Origin: Poteriospumella lacustris
Lineage: Eukaryota > Sar > Chrysophyceae > Chromulinales > Dinobryaceae
Assembly (NCBI GenBank): GCA_008000375.1
Contig: SMOI01000127.1
Span: 1 to 64,000, forward strand
Reading direction: 5' to 3'
Length of the DNA stretch: 64,000 bases
This document shows positions 9,412 to 20,779 of this stretch, one piece after another. The position numbers and the translations under genes are program-made. A model generated the notes under the pieces. The model did not search any database. It saw only the letters and a program-made list of their open reading frames with translations, and was not told the origin of the DNA. Positions within the stretch are counted from its first letter, which is position 1. Every line of letters starts with the position of its first letter.

Positions 9412-9862
9412 TTTTTTACTCTCAACTGATGATACGGTTTCAGCAACCGTGTAATAATCCACCTTTTCGAAGTGTTTTGAGCAGGTATGTCACACTCTAA
9501 AGATGCACAAACGCACAAACAACACCGCGCGGTTGCTGTTACGGTCGTCCATCGTGCAAGATACCACTGGTGGACCAAGGATCACTCACACTCACACCAC
9601 ACAGCAGCAGGCGCGAGCGCGCGAGGGTGGAGGGTGGAGATGGAAAGTGAAAAGTGAAACGCCCCATCGTATGTCGTCGTCGTCGTCGTCGTCGTCGTGC
9701 AGACCAGACCAGCAGCAGCAGAAGTCTCTCACCAAGTGAACGAACTGCGTTGGAAAAGCATGGTATAAGGCATTCTATGAATAGTCAACACCCCACCAAA
9801 CGCCATTTTTCAATCCATGTTGGGTAAATCATCGATTGAGAAAGATTAATCCGAAGAGAGAA
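9412..9862. promoter_or_regulatory. Divergent intergenic region with a TCG microsatellite
   Basis: 450 bases separate the MGC gene and the plastid protein gene. It includes a short CA-rich stretch near 9585-9600 and a (TCG)n run at about 9672-9699. Both promoters should lie here; no defined motif was found. Confidence 0.45.
9672..9699 (+). repeat. (TCG)n microsatellite
   Basis: About nine uninterrupted GTC/TCG units in non-coding sequence. Confidence 0.9.
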
Positions 9863-10447
9863 ATGTGGTTCCTGCTTTTGGTAACGTTGTGCCTGTGTGT
9901 CTCCAGGTCGAATGCTTTTCACGCAAATGTGCGGTGTCCTGCGAGCAAGTTATCATCACGTCTTCCCTCCATGTCTTATCGTATCTCGCATGCTAAGAGC
10001 ATGAAGCTACTTATGACAGAAGAATCAAAAAGCAGTAGCGGTGAATCACTGCCCACGGAGAGCAGCGGTGATGCTACAGCTTCGGAACCTCCCAAGTCCA
10101 ATCCCTTCTCGGCCAACAAGTTGAAGCCCAAGGATTTGTTCAAGAAGTACGGTATTGCCTACTTGACCACCTCCATCACCTTCGCTATTTTCTCGTACGC
10201 GTTCTTCTATTTCACGGTCGCCAATGGCGTCGACGTGGCGTCGCTGCTCGAGAGTGTGGGCATTTCTTCCAGTGCAGCTGCCACGAAAACGGGCACGGCA
10301 GCGATTGCCTATGCCCTACATAAGGCTGCATCGCCCATTCGGTTTCCTCCCACGGTCCTGCTCACCCCCGTAGTGGCGAAGATGTTGGGCAAGAAGCCCA
10401 AGGACACCGACAGCGCGACACCGCCGCCGCCGCCTTCGCCGCAATAG
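9863..10447 (+). CDS. Plastid-targeted DUF1279 (FAM210-like) membrane protein
   Basis: 194 residues from the ATG at 9863. MWFLLLVTLCLCVSRSNA is a signal peptide, and the predicted cleavage falls just before Phe (NA-FHANVR), the ASAFAP-type motif that marks import into complex plastids of stramenopiles and relatives. A Ser/Lys-rich transit-like stretch follows. From about 89 the DUF1279 domain begins: LFKKYGIAYLTTSITF, a transmembrane segment (SITFAIFSYAFFYFTV), then a region with Pro-bracketed RFPPTVLLTPVVAKML. Animal FAM210 relatives are mitochondrial; here the plastid inner or thylakoid membrane is inferred. The C-terminus is Pro-rich (PPPPPSPQ). The molecular role in plastids is unknown. 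Confidence 0.85.
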   Translation: MWFLLLVTLCLCVSRSNAFHANVRCPASKLSSRLPSMSYRISHAKSMKLLMTEESKSSSGESLPTESSGDATASEPPKSNPFSANKLKPKDLFKKYGIAYLTTSITFAIFSYAFFYFTVANGVDVASLLESVGISSSAAATKTGTAAIAYALHKAASPIRFPPTVLLTPVVAKMLGKKPKDTDSATPPPPPSPQ

Positions 10448-10867
10448 CGCTGCTGCACCGCTCACATGCCATCCTTTCTTGTTTGTTGATCATCTCTTAT
10501 TCTTGTAAGCTTAATCGTCCTCTACGTGTGCAATCGTGTTTGATTCGGGCGGGGTGGAATACTTACTGAAGTGAAGGGCGGTACCCAAAACAAAACAAAA
10601 CAAAACAAATGAAACGCGACCGAACCGATGACCGGACGGCTCGACGAACTCGACGCAGACAGCCGCCTCGTCGACGAATTTTGCTCGTCTGCGTCTACAA
10701 CTTCCAAGAAATCAAAACCAAATCGAAACCAAATCGAAATCAATGTCAAATCAATGCTGCGTCTAAAGCAAAATCGATGTCAAAGAGAGAAGAAGAAGAG
10801 AGAGAGAGCAATACTAACTGGTGCCAGTGGTGTTGGCGGGGAGGTCAAGGGTCTGAAGCGGTCGTCC
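10448..10867. other. Convergent 3' spacer with AAAAC repeat
   Basis: Lies between the plastid gene end and the stop codon of the giant IQ protein. It contains four tandem AAAAC units near 10586-10609 and a related AAATCGAAACC duplication near 10712-10740. Otherwise no gene seen. Confidence 0.5.
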
Positions 10868-12316
10868 TTAAGGGTGGTGGTACGGGGTGTGCAGCGGGCT
10901 GCTCAGCAGAGGCTGAATGGCCGTGCTGACGGCCGCCGATGCCTGCGACTGCGACTGCGACGGCTGTTGCTGTGCCGCCAATTGGTTCAACCGTGTGAAC
11001 GCCTTGTGCGCCTCCTGTGCCCAGAACTGGTCTTCGGGTGCCTCTTGCGCTTGCTGCAGCGCCGCCAGCGCCTGCAGCACTCGCTGGTGCACCAACCGAT
11101 ACGCCGCCGATTGCATGGTCAAGTGGGTCAGCGCCCACAGCAGCGTCGATACGAGCGTTTGACGCGCGTCGTGGTACAGCATCGGTATCGTGGGCTGCGC
11201 GGCTGCGGCGGCAGGCGTCGCCTCGGTCGTCGCGGTGGTGGCGGTGACGGTCTTGCGCTTCTTCTCCGCCGCCAGCAGGTGCTGCTGCTGTTGCTGCTGA
11301 TGCTGGATACGCCTCTGCCGTCGTTCGGTCGTCTGCGCGTGCAACACGTCCAACAGGACCTCGCAGATGCCCGCGGTCTGCAGCTTCAACTTGTTCTCCT
11401 CGTGATTCAATGCCATCGCGACGATCGCCCGCAGCAGCTGCTCGACCAGCACGTACTCCTGTCGGTCGGCGTCGTTCTCGTGGTACGTCGACGACGACGA
11501 CGCGTGGAAGAGCTCGTTCTCAATCGCTTGAATCTTCGCCGCGTGGATCAGCAGCATCTTCACGTAGATCGTGGGGAACATGCCGCGTCCGAGCATCGTT
11601 TGGTTGCCGCGGTGGTCGAGGGCGCAGAGGTTGATCAGGGCGCGGCAATGCAGAATCATGAAACGGGTGTTCCGCAGGCGATGGGTGGGCGCGTGGTCGT
11701 CGTGCAAGTTGAGCAGCGACATCAACAGACACGCGGGCACTTGATGCGACGCGAACAGGTCCTGCGCGCGGCGATTGTCGATGCACAAGTTGACGAGGGC
11801 CTTCAGCAGACACTCGAGGACGTCGACACTGCTCAGGGCGTAGGCGTGGGCGCCACTGCTGATGGCGACTGTGCCGCTACCGCTGCCGCTGCCGCTGTGG
11901 TTGTTATGGTTATTGTTGCTGCTGCTGTTGCGCTGTTGGTGGTTCAGGGGCACCGGGGACGATGGCGGTGGGGAGGCGACTGCGGACCCGTCTGCAGCGG
12001 GGGCGGTCGTGGCGGTCGTCGTATTCGTCGTCGAGGCAGCGGCGATGAGACCCGGCGCCGTCGCTTTGACCTGAAACTGCTCCAAACAGCGACGCAGGCC
12101 CAACACCAAATCCGCATTCACCAACAGGCTACGGTACAACGCCGGGATCGGACAACACAACAGCAGATACAACGCGCGGAAGGCGTGTCCACAGATGTAA
12201 ACGTCCGCCATGGGCGCCCACAGGACGACCGGCATCGTCAACACGCGTGACAACGCGCGGAAGAACGCGTAGACCTCCTGCGAGAAAGGGCCCACCACCA
12301 GCATATTGAACGGCGT

Positions 12317-12352
<36 letters not shown>

Positions 12353-15300
12353 CTGCTGTTGTTGGGCGGCGAGCATCTCCTTCTTGTACGCCTTGAAGGC
12401 GGTCTTCGAGAGGCCGCAGTGCTCCCAGTACGACGGCTGCGTCTTGATCACTTGGTGCAGCAGGTACAGCCCCCGGCTGCACACCCGTTTCAACCGCGCG
12501 ATGTCGCTCACGTCCTCGGCGCGCAACAACGCGCGATGCGGTGGCTGTTGCTGTTGCTCCTGCGGCGTCGAGGCGGAGTCGGCGGCTGCAGCGGTGGCTT
12601 GGTCCCAGGCGGCCTCGGTGGCGGTGGCGGCGGGGACGTGCGCAAACGACGGGAAGTACACGATCCAGTCCTCGTCGGGCTCTTCGTGGTCGTCGTGGAC
12701 GACGTGGTACCCGGGCACACGGCGTCCTTTCGTGCGCCGCAGCTGCGCCCATTGATCGGCCACGGTCGCGTGGTGGTTGCCCAATCGACCGTGTTTGCCC
12801 ATCGATTTCCCCCGGGTCAAGCGCCCCGGACGAGTCAACGTCATCGTCGAGGGCGCCAGGTGCGTCACCAACGACGCCAAATTCGCGTTGCCCTTGCCAC
12901 CACCGCCACCAGCAGCAGCGGAAGAAGACGGTGGCTGCTGCGGTGCCGCCTTCACGGACACGGACCCGTGTTGCGTCGCTTGCGCCGAGGGCAAGAGGCC
13001 CGCCAGTTCTTGTTCTTCCATCCAACGCGCCTCCGCGACGCGCGCCATCGCCATGATCACGTACAGCAACTTGTGCACGTGCAGCTCTTCCAACGGGCTG
13101 TTCAACTCGACGACGTAGCTTTCGATGGCCTGCAAGACCGCCTCGGTGAACAACGTCAACGTGCGGATCGAGGACAGCGCCGTCAGGTCCTCCACCGACA
13201 CCTCCGCGAAGACATCGCCCCCGCCGCCGCCGCCGCCGCTGGCACTCGACGCCGCCGAGGCCGCGGCTTCGCCTAAGACGTCGCTCTTCAGCGCCATCAG
13301 GCGCACGAGTAGCTCTTCCTCTTGCGCCGTGAAGCCGTAGACGCGGAGCATCGACGAAGACGCTGGACCACCACCCTCCGTCGGCGACGGCGACGACGAC
13401 GAACCCGCAACGGTCGCTTCCAGCGCCTGCAGGCCCCGCACCGCGTACGTCAACGCGCGATTCAACACCGCCGGTTGACTCGTCGCGCCGCCGTGTTGAA
13501 AGAACAAGCGTCGGAGGGAGAACGGCACGTGAATCAAGCGCCGCGCGTGAAAGAATGCGGCGGGCTTCTTCGCCAACGACGACCCCGCCGCCGTGGCCGA
13601 CATCGTCGCGGTCGCGGTCGACGAGGAAGCGGCGGTGACGGCGGCCGCGGCGGCGGTCGCGATCGATGGGTCCGTGGCGCCGTGGCGAAGGACTTCGTAT
13701 TGGTACTCCAAGAAGAACTGCGGCCATTTCGTGAGGCACGTGCGTCGCGCGTAGTCGCGAAAGGCCCATTGAATCGCGCGGGCGGCGTCGTGCCGTTGGG
13801 TTTCTTCGCGCTGCCGTGCACGTTCTCGTACCATGGCGGAGGTTTCTTCTTCTTCGTCGGGCTCTCCGTACCGACGGCGATGGCGACGTTGCGCCGACGA
13901 CAACGGTGAGCCATCGAAGCCGTCGTCGTAGCCGTCGCCGCCGTCGTCGTCTTCGCGGACGCGGGTCAAGTCTTCAAACGGCCTCAGCAGCTTCATGAAG
14001 CCGCCCATGATGTCGTCGTCCCCTCCTCCTCCAACGCCACCGCCGCCGTGATGCTCCGAGGCTTCCTGGGCGCCATCGTCCGCGTTCCCACCGCCACCGC
14101 CACCGCCGCCGGGTTGGCCAGTGAACGATCCCAGCACCGAGCCCGTGAGCAGTTGCATGCTCCGACGTGGATCGAGCAGTTGAAACGATTGACGACGATT
14201 CGGCGAGCCCTCGGGGCTGTTACCGTCTCCACCGCCTCCGTCGACGCCGTTCGAGAAGGAGCCCTGGACACTGCCGCGTTTGTTCGAGGCCCCCACACCG
14301 CCACCGCCAACCGCACCCGCACCGCCCGCCGTCGTCGCAGTGGCGGCGGCGGCCGCGGCGGCCGCGTTCATATTCGCGGACGAAGGCGCACGACGCGGAC
14401 TCGACTTGTTGCTCGCGTGGGTGCTGCTCTTGCGTGCGTTGCCGCCACTGCTGCCACTGCTGCCGCCCCGGCCAAAGCCCAAGTTGCGAATCAACCACGA
14501 CCACATCCCCGACGGAGGCACGTTCTCCACCGATTCTTCGTCCTGCAGACTCGCCGAGCTTCGCCCGTCGCTGGGCTTCAGCGTACGCCCGCGACTACGG
14601 CCACTACCGCCGCCGCCGCCGCCGCTGCCACCACCGCCACCGCCACGAGAACTGCCACCACGCGAACTGCTCCCCGGTGGTGGCACGGGCCGCATCACGG
14701 CCTCCTGCACGGCGAGGTACTGCGATTGCAATTGGGCGATCGTTTCCTTTTGCCGTTGAATTTGCGACTGCCACTGTTGTTGCTGTTGCTGTTGCTGCTG
14801 CGACCATTTCTCTTGCGCTTGGTTCAAGGCCCCGGCTTGTTCCACCTGTTTCGCATGCAATTGATGCATCAATTCTGCCAGTTCCCGTTTCATGCCCTCT
14901 TGTTTCTCCACCAGTTCGTTGCGTTCTTTCTCGATCAGCGCCTCTTGTCGTTTCATCGTACTGGAATGGGCTTTCACTTGTTCCACCATGACGTGCTCCA
15001 ACCGCTTCTCCAAGTCGCGGATTTGCTCTTCCCGTTGCGCCAAGTCGTCTTCCAGTTGCGTGATCTGTTCTTTCGCGACGCGCTCGGCGGTTTCGCGGAC
15101 GTGGTGCTCTTGTTGTGCTTGCAGCGTCGAGAAATCTTCGGTTTCGCGTCGGGCGACTTCGTCGACGTGTTGCTTTTGTTCTTTGAGCTCCAGTTCCAAC
15201 TGGGAGAACTTCGTTTTGAGTTGTTCCAATTCGACGGCGGCCGGGGCGGTCGAAGGCAGCGACCCATGCGTCGTGACCGCTTCCATGTCGGCGGTTCCCC

Positions 15301-16480
15301 GTTCAAACGACGTATTCGGTGCATCTTTGAACGCGTGCGACCGGTTTCGACGCCCGCTGGGGGTACGTTCTTGATTGGACGAGGTTTCATCGTCGTCATG
15401 GGGCGTATACTTCAACGCCGCCTTGTACTCGGTACCGCGGGAGTAGAACAGGGTCAGTTTTTGCTCTTCCAATTCGCTTTTGATTTGCATCAGTTCGTCT
15501 TCGAAGAACGACATTTGACCCGTCAGGTCGCGTCGTAGGGCCCGCAGCTGTTGTTCGGTTTTCCCACCGCCGTATTCCGAAATGGCGCTGCTGTTGCCAT
15601 ATCCAGCGGCGGCTCCGCCCAGGAGAGAAATGATGGGCTGTGCATTCGACGGACGACGCAAGCCGATCACACTGCTGTGCGGAGGGGCGGACGTCGTCGG
15701 GGGCGTAGGTTCCATACGACTCCCCTTCCGTGGTGGTGCAACCGCCGCCATCGCTTGTTCCGGAATCGGCGCCATACCACGAGCGACGGCCATTTTACCC
15801 TTCAGCAACGTGTTGATGGTCGCATCGCCCGGTCCTGCCGCCCCGTGACTGTTCAATTGGAACGGACTAAACGCCACCAATTCAGATCGTCGATGACGTA
15901 CGCGACTAGCATTGAGCGCTGCGGGAAACAGCCGTGTTCCACGTCGACCACCCGTATGGCCAGTGCTGTTGGCGGCCGCCGTACCCGTAGCCGGGGAGGC
16001 CAGCGATTGATGCATCGCTTGAAACTGCTCGAGACGTTGGCGCGCGCGTTTCATCGCGTCCTGCTGCGATTTTTTCAATTGTTTCTTGGTTTCCCAGGCC
16101 TTGGCAAGACGTGTATTGCTTAAGAAACGCCGAATCAACGCCTGAATCTTCACGGCATAGTGATGAACCATCTTCGTCAACGTGCTCGCCACCACCTCGT
16201 GCAGCTGTTTCGCGTTGAACGACGCACCCACAATCGTCATGTCATCGAAATCAATGACGATGCAGGTCAAAACCCAAGAGCACAACGTGCGCATGTCGTC
16301 GACTTTGTGCCGCAACCGAATCAAGCGCAGTAGTTCCGACAATATCTCGGTCGTCGGCACGAAGACGGCCCATGTTTGTCCAGTGGCTTCGACGGTGAAA
16401 TCGACGGAAAAACAAACCCCCATGATCTCTCGTATTCGGTAGCTAACCAATCTGAAATGAATCAAAAAATGAACAGACAT
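10868..16480 (-). CDS. Giant low-complexity protein with IQ motifs and ARM-like C-terminus
   Basis: One continuous frame of 1870 codons. Residues 20-105 are a compact globular stretch (GVCFSVDFTVEATGQTW). An IQ motif sits at 109-130 (AVKIQALIRRFL), with a second near 895 (AARAIQWAFRDYARR), so calmodulin-type binding is inferred. Residues about 310-600 are coiled coil. Then come Gly-, Ser- and Ala-rich tracts and a polyglutamine run of about 18. The C-terminal 500 residues are helical with armadillo-like repeats (LECLLKALVNLCIDN, LHCRALINLCALDH, LLRAIVAMALNHEENK). I do not recognise a named family. The ATG at 16480 may be intronic: the ATG at 16423 (MGVCFSV) is a better internal start, or the frame may continue from the short neighbour at 16487-17053. 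Confidence 0.75.
12313..12363 (-). repeat. Polyglutamine-coding CAG/CAA tract
   Basis: A run of mixed CAA and CAG codons on the coding (minus) strand encodes about 18 consecutive Gln residues within the giant protein. Mixed codons suggest some selection against slippage. Confidence 0.85.
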
Positions 16481-16486
16481 TGAGCT

Positions 16487-17053
16487 CTATCTTACAGTTT
16501 CTAATACCTCGTGACCATGTGGAGACGAGAAACAGTACCTGGGCTCTTCGCCGACCATGCCAGAGGCCACAATAAACCCATTTTCAGCATCCGTGGAAGG
16601 TTCTGCTAAGCTGGTGGAAGTATCCATATAATGAGAAATACTCGTTTTGAGATCCAAATTTACTTTGGCAGGGGCTTTCGGTGCCGCAAAGGGGGTCAGA
16701 TATGGAAGGAACGCATCCTCCTCCTTCCCATGGTTACCCTTCGCACTGTTGCCCGTGTTTTTGCGTATCGACTGTAAATTCTTGTACATTTGTTCAATTG
16801 ATTTGTGGTACGGGGATGCTGAAAGCAAAGGTCCCAAATTCATGGCATTGCTGCCACTGGAAGTTTTCTTTCCTTTGCCTCCGGTCTTCTTGGGTTTTTT
16901 CGAAGCGATGGCTTTATTGTTTGCAGAGGCAATAGAGGATACTCTTTCTGCCTTTGAAATCGCAGGTATCTTCGATCCATGGTGATTTCCTGCCTCCTCT
17001 TGGGACTCTTCGTCAAGCGCGGACCCTGCACGAAATCGGTGGTCAACTTGCAT
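16487..17053 (-). CDS. Hypothetical protein, possibly exon 1 of the giant IQ protein
   Basis: 188 codons from the ATG at 17053 (MQVDHRFRAGS). It is lysine- and serine-rich (KKPKKTGGKGKK) with a short conserved-looking tail (FIVASGMVGEEPRYCFSSPHG). The frame ends at a TAG only seven bases before the next frame's first ATG. The last codons read ACT-GTA-AGA-TAG, which contains a textbook splice donor (CT|GTAAGA), and a pyrimidine-rich acceptor (TTTGATTCATTTCAG) lies 45 bases on. Joining at that acceptor gives a stop, but a later acceptor (CGAGAG|ATCATG) keeps frame. So this is either a tiny separate gene or the first coding exon of the 10868 gene. No function recognised. Confidence 0.55.
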   Translation of the reverse strand: MQVDHRFRAGSALDEESQEEAGNHHGSKIPAISKAERVSSIASANNKAIASKKPKKTGGKGKKTSSGSNAMNLGPLLSASPYHKSIEQMYKNLQSIRKNTGNSAKGNHGKEEDAFLPYLTPFAAPKAPAKVNLDLKTSISHYMDTSTSLAEPSTDAENGFIVASGMVGEEPRYCFSSPHGHEVLETVR

Positions 17054-17509
17054 TCTCCTTTCGCAACAACAGAGCAACGCAGATGACTTTGAAGTGCCTC
17101 TCTTGACGTGCGATACTCAGCAGAGAGAAGCAGATTACGAATTGTTTGTTGCCGTGATGAATGCGACCACTTCAGCTCGTAGTTCTTAGGTCGTTATGGG
17201 TCACCGTAGTAGTATCATAGTGGCAAGACGACGAACTTGCCGTTGGTTCTTGGCAGTTTCACACGACTCGTGACCGACGGACGCTTCTCCTCACTGAACC
17301 GACTCAGGACACCCTCCTACATATCCCTCGATTCCTCAGAGCACTGTACTCAACCGTAACTGCGCTTGCCTCCTGTCATTCTATGTTTGGAAGTAACTCA
17401 GCAAGTCGCATTTGGTTTTGATTGGACCCGATCACAAAAATTAAGGGTTACTCAATTTCCACTCACAACCCCAAAAAGAAAAAAAAGAAGGGGCTACTCA
17501 GCCGCGGAT
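17054..17509. other. 3' region of alpha-tubulin copy 1 and promoter of the next gene
   Basis: From 17372 rightward this is the outer end of the tubulin palindrome (the 3' untranslated region, with a poly-A/poly-G stretch at about 17470-17497). Leftward sequence is unique and should be promoter for the 17053 start. No gene seen. Confidence 0.55.
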
Positions 17510-18954
17510 TTAATACTCCTCACCGAAGTCCTCCTCCTCGCCCTCGCCCTCAGCGGTCTCAGCACCGACTTCCTCGTAGTCCTTCTCAAGGGCAGCCAAG
17601 TCCTCACGAGCCTCGGAGAACTCACCTTCCTCCATACCCTCACCGACGTACCAGTGGACGAAGGCACGCTTGGCGTACATGAGATCGAACTTGTGGTCAA
17701 TGCGGGACAAAGCCTCAGCGATGGCAGTGGTGTTGGAAACCATGCACACAGCGCGCTGGACGCGGGCCAAGTCACCACCAGGGACGACGGTAGGAGGCTG
17801 GTAGTTGATACCGCACTTGAAGCCGGTAGGGCACCAGTCGACGAACTGCACAGTGCGCTTGGTCTTGATGGTAGCGACGGCAGAGTTGACATCCTTGGGG
17901 ACGACGTCACCGCGGTACATCATGCAGCACGCCATGTACTTGCCGTGGCGAGGATCGCACTTGGTGAGCATGTTGGAGGGCTCGAACACAGAGTTGGTGA
18001 TCTCGTGGACGGAGAGCTGCTCGTGGTAAGCCTTCTCAGCAGAGATGATAGGGGCGTACGAGGTCAACATGAAGTGGATACGAGGGTAAGGCACCAAGTT
18101 GGTCTGGAACTCGGAAAGATCGACGTTCAAGGCACCATCGAAGCGCAGGGAGGCAGTCAAGGAGGAGACGACCTGGGCGACCAAGCGGTTCAAGTTGGTG
18201 TAGGTAGGACGCTCGATGTCCAAGTTGCGACGGCACACGTCGTACAAAGCCTCGTTATCCAAGCAGAAGGTGCAGTCAGTGTGCTCCAACAGAGAGTGGG
18301 AAGACAAGACGTGGTTGTAAGGCTCAACGACAGCAGTGGCGACCTGAGGAGCAGGAGTCACAGTGAAGGAGAGCTTGGACTTGCGGCCGTAGTCAACGGA
18401 CAAACGCTCCAAAAGGAGAGAGCCGAAACCGGAACCAGTTCCACCACCAGTGGCGTGGAAGATCATGAAACCCTGGAGACCAGTGCAGTTGTCAGCCAAC
18501 TTGCGGATGCGGTCCAACACAAGGTCGACGATCTCCTTGCCGATGGTGTAGTGACCACGGGCGTAGTTGTTGGCAGCATCTTCCTTGCCGGAGATGATCT
18601 GCTCAGGGTGGTAGAGCTGGCGGTAGGTACCAGTGCGGACTTCGTCACACACACCAGGCTCCAAGTCCACCAACACGGCACGAGGAACGTGCTTGCCGGC
18701 ACCGGTCTCAGAGAAGAAGGTGTTGAAGGAGTCATCACCACCACCAACAGTCTTGTCGGAAGGCATCTGACCATCAGGTTGGATACCGTGCTCCAAGCAG
18801 TAGAGCTCCCAACAGGCGTTACCGGCCTGGACACCAGCCTGACCAATGTGGACGGACAAACATTCTCTCATTTTGAAAAAAGTGGGTTTTGAACTTAAAA
18901 GTTAATTCGAAGCAGACAGTGCCTATCACCGTAAGGGTATTTTGAATTGTGATC
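17372..18954 (-). repeat. Left arm of alpha-tubulin inverted repeat
   Basis: This arm matches the reverse complement of 19182-20779. Homology starts at a shared CCT(A/G)TCATTCTATG outside the 3' untranslated region, spans the gene and ends at GATCACAATTC about 80 bases upstream of the start codon. The coding parts are almost identical; the untranslated parts differ by small substitutions and indels. Confidence 0.9.
17510..18871 (-). CDS. Alpha-tubulin, copy 1
   Basis: 453 residues, the normal length for alpha-tubulin, single exon, ATG at 18871. It opens [15 protein letters not shown], carries Lys40 in MPSDKT (the acetylation site), the GTP-binding glycine loop [12 protein letters not shown], and [15 protein letters not shown]. 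The insertion typical of alpha (not beta) subunits is present, as is the terminal acidic tail ending EEY, so the tyrosination cycle is possible. It polymerises with beta-tubulin into microtubules of spindle and cilia. Codon choice is strongly biased to C-ending codons, as in highly expressed genes. Copy 2 lies head to head 405 bases away and differs by Ala16 here versus Thr16 there. Confidence 0.98.
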   Translation of the reverse strand: MRECLSVHIGQAGVQAGNACWELYCLEHGIQPDGQMPSDKTVGGGDDSFNTFFSETGAGKHVPRAVLVDLEPGVCDEVRTGTYRQLYHPEQIISGKEDAANNYARGHYTIGKEIVDLVLDRIRKLADNCTGLQGFMIFHATGGGTGSGFGSLLLERLSVDYGRKSKLSFTVTPAPQVATAVVEPYNHVLSSHSLLEHTDCTFCLDNEALYDVCRRNLDIERPTYTNLNRLVAQVVSSLTASLRFDGALNVDLSEFQTNLVPYPRIHFMLTSYAPIISAEKAYHEQLSVHEITNSVFEPSNMLTKCDPRHGKYMACCMMYRGDVVPKDVNSAVATIKTKRTVQFVDWCPTGFKCGINYQPPTVVPGGDLARVQRAVCMVSNTTAIAEALSRIDHKFDLMYAKRAFVHWYVGEGMEEGEFSEAREDLAALEKDYEEVGAETAEGEGEEEDFGEEY

Positions 18955-19276
18955 AAATGGAGGAAAGAGTCGTGGATTAGTGAATCAAATCGAGAAACAA
19001 ACGGTCAAGCGTGTCGTATCTTGAACCAGTACATATTTGAAACGTGTCCTGATGAACCCGGCTGCGCCCATGGGTGCAAAAAGACTGACAGGAAAGTCGC
19101 TTCAAGATATGACCGTTACTTTTTCAATCTGCACCACCAACCACGAAACCATCTCCGCGTGCAGCGCATTCCTTCAGTTCAGATCACAATTCAAAAGAAT
19201 CTTACGGTGATAGGCACTGTCTGCTTCGAATTAACTTTCAAGTTCTAAACTTTTACCAACCCCCCTATTTTCAAGA
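18872..19276. promoter_or_regulatory. Shared divergent promoter of the tubulin pair
   Basis: 405 bases between the two start codons. About 80 bases next to each start are inverted copies (GGTGATAGGCACTGTCTGCTTCG is shared), and a unique 227-base spacer (18955-19181) sits in the middle. The duplicated proximal block probably holds the core promoter and 5' untranslated leader. Confidence 0.65.
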
Positions 19277-20779
19277 ATGAGAGAATGTTTGTCCGTCCAC
19301 ATTGGTCAGGCTGGTGTCCAGACCGGTAACGCCTGTTGGGAGCTCTACTGCTTGGAGCACGGTATCCAACCTGATGGTCAGATGCCTTCCGACAAGACTG
19401 TTGGTGGTGGTGATGACTCCTTCAACACCTTCTTCTCTGAGACCGGTGCCGGCAAGCACGTTCCTCGTGCCGTGTTGGTGGACTTGGAGCCTGGTGTGTG
19501 TGACGAAGTCCGCACTGGTACCTACCGCCAGCTCTACCACCCTGAGCAGATCATCTCCGGCAAGGAAGATGCTGCCAACAACTACGCCCGTGGTCACTAC
19601 ACCATCGGCAAGGAGATCGTCGACCTTGTGTTGGACCGCATCCGCAAGTTGGCTGACAACTGCACTGGTCTCCAGGGTTTCATGATCTTCCACGCCACTG
19701 GTGGTGGAACTGGTTCCGGTTTCGGCTCTCTCCTTTTGGAGCGTTTGTCCGTTGACTACGGCCGCAAGTCCAAGCTCTCCTTCACTGTGACTCCTGCTCC
19801 TCAGGTCGCCACTGCTGTCGTTGAGCCTTACAACCACGTCTTGTCTTCCCACTCTCTGTTGGAGCACACTGACTGCACCTTCTGCTTGGATAACGAGGCT
19901 TTGTACGACGTGTGCCGTCGCAACTTGGACATCGAGCGTCCTACCTACACCAACTTGAACCGCTTGGTCGCCCAGGTCGTCTCCTCCTTGACTGCCTCCC
20001 TGCGCTTCGATGGTGCCTTGAACGTCGATCTTTCCGAGTTCCAGACCAACTTGGTGCCTTACCCTCGTATCCACTTCATGTTGACCTCGTACGCCCCTAT
20101 CATCTCTGCTGAGAAGGCTTACCACGAGCAGCTCTCCGTCCACGAGATCACCAACTCTGTGTTCGAGCCCTCCAACATGCTCACCAAGTGCGATCCTCGC
20201 CACGGCAAGTACATGGCGTGCTGCATGATGTACCGCGGTGACGTCGTCCCCAAGGATGTCAACTCTGCCGTCGCTACCATCAAGACCAAGCGCACTGTGC
20301 AGTTCGTCGACTGGTGCCCTACCGGCTTCAAGTGCGGTATCAACTACCAGCCTCCTACCGTCGTCCCTGGTGGTGACTTGGCCCGCGTCCAGCGCGCTGT
20401 GTGCATGGTTTCCAACACCACTGCCATCGCTGAGGCTTTGTCCCGCATTGACCACAAGTTCGATCTCATGTACGCCAAGCGTGCCTTCGTCCACTGGTAC
20501 GTCGGTGAGGGTATGGAGGAAGGTGAGTTCTCCGAGGCTCGTGAGGACTTGGCTGCCCTTGAGAAGGACTACGAGGAAGTCGGTGCTGAGACCGCTGAGG
20601 GCGAGGGCGAGGAGGAGGACTTCGGTGAGGAGTATTAAATCCGCGGCTGAGTAGCCCCCCCTTTTTTTTTTCTTTTTGGAGTTGTGAGTGGAAATTGAGT
20701 AACCCTTAATTTTTGTGATCGGGTCCAATCAAAACCAAATGCGACTTGCTTTGTTACTTCCAAACATAGAATGATAGGA
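19182..20779 (+). repeat. Right arm of alpha-tubulin inverted repeat
   Basis: Mirror copy of 17372-18954, including leader, gene and 3' untranslated region. Visible differences are in the poly-C/poly-T stretch after the stop codon and in the leader (an added CC(A)ACCCCCC block before the ATG). Confidence 0.9.
19277..20638 (+). CDS. Alpha-tubulin, copy 2
   Basis: 453 residues, ATG at 19277, single exon. The protein equals copy 1 except Thr16 in place of Ala16 (ACC versus GCC, one transition). The GTP-binding, Lys40 and EEY features are unchanged. Residue 16 follows the first nucleotide-contact loop (GQAGVQ), where most alpha-tubulins have Ile or another small residue, so neither form is obviously defective. 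The near-identity of silent sites in both arms suggests recent duplication or continuing gene conversion. Confidence 0.98.
   Translation: MRECLSVHIGQAGVQTGNACWELYCLEHGIQPDGQMPSDKTVGGGDDSFNTFFSETGAGKHVPRAVLVDLEPGVCDEVRTGTYRQLYHPEQIISGKEDAANNYARGHYTIGKEIVDLVLDRIRKLADNCTGLQGFMIFHATGGGTGSGFGSLLLERLSVDYGRKSKLSFTVTPAPQVATAVVEPYNHVLSSHSLLEHTDCTFCLDNEALYDVCRRNLDIERPTYTNLNRLVAQVVSSLTASLRFDGALNVDLSEFQTNLVPYPRIHFMLTSYAPIISAEKAYHEQLSVHEITNSVFEPSNMLTKCDPRHGKYMACCMMYRGDVVPKDVNSAVATIKTKRTVQFVDWCPTGFKCGINYQPPTVVPGGDLARVQRAVCMVSNTTAIAEALSRIDHKFDLMYAKRAFVHWYVGEGMEEGEFSEAREDLAALEKDYEEVGAETAEGEGEEEDFGEEY

Noticed and set aside
10628-15538. Several long plus-strand frames (for example 10628-12250 and 14048-15538) and a minus one at 12129-13769
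   Set aside because: They lie within the giant IQ protein gene. GC-rich triplet repeats suppress stops in all frames; composition is Arg/Leu-rich without domain character.
17366-18892. Long open frame antisense to alpha-tubulin copy 1 (and its twin at 19271-20728)
   Set aside because: It is a shadow caused by strong codon bias in the tubulin gene. It repeats in both copies and has no independent protein character.
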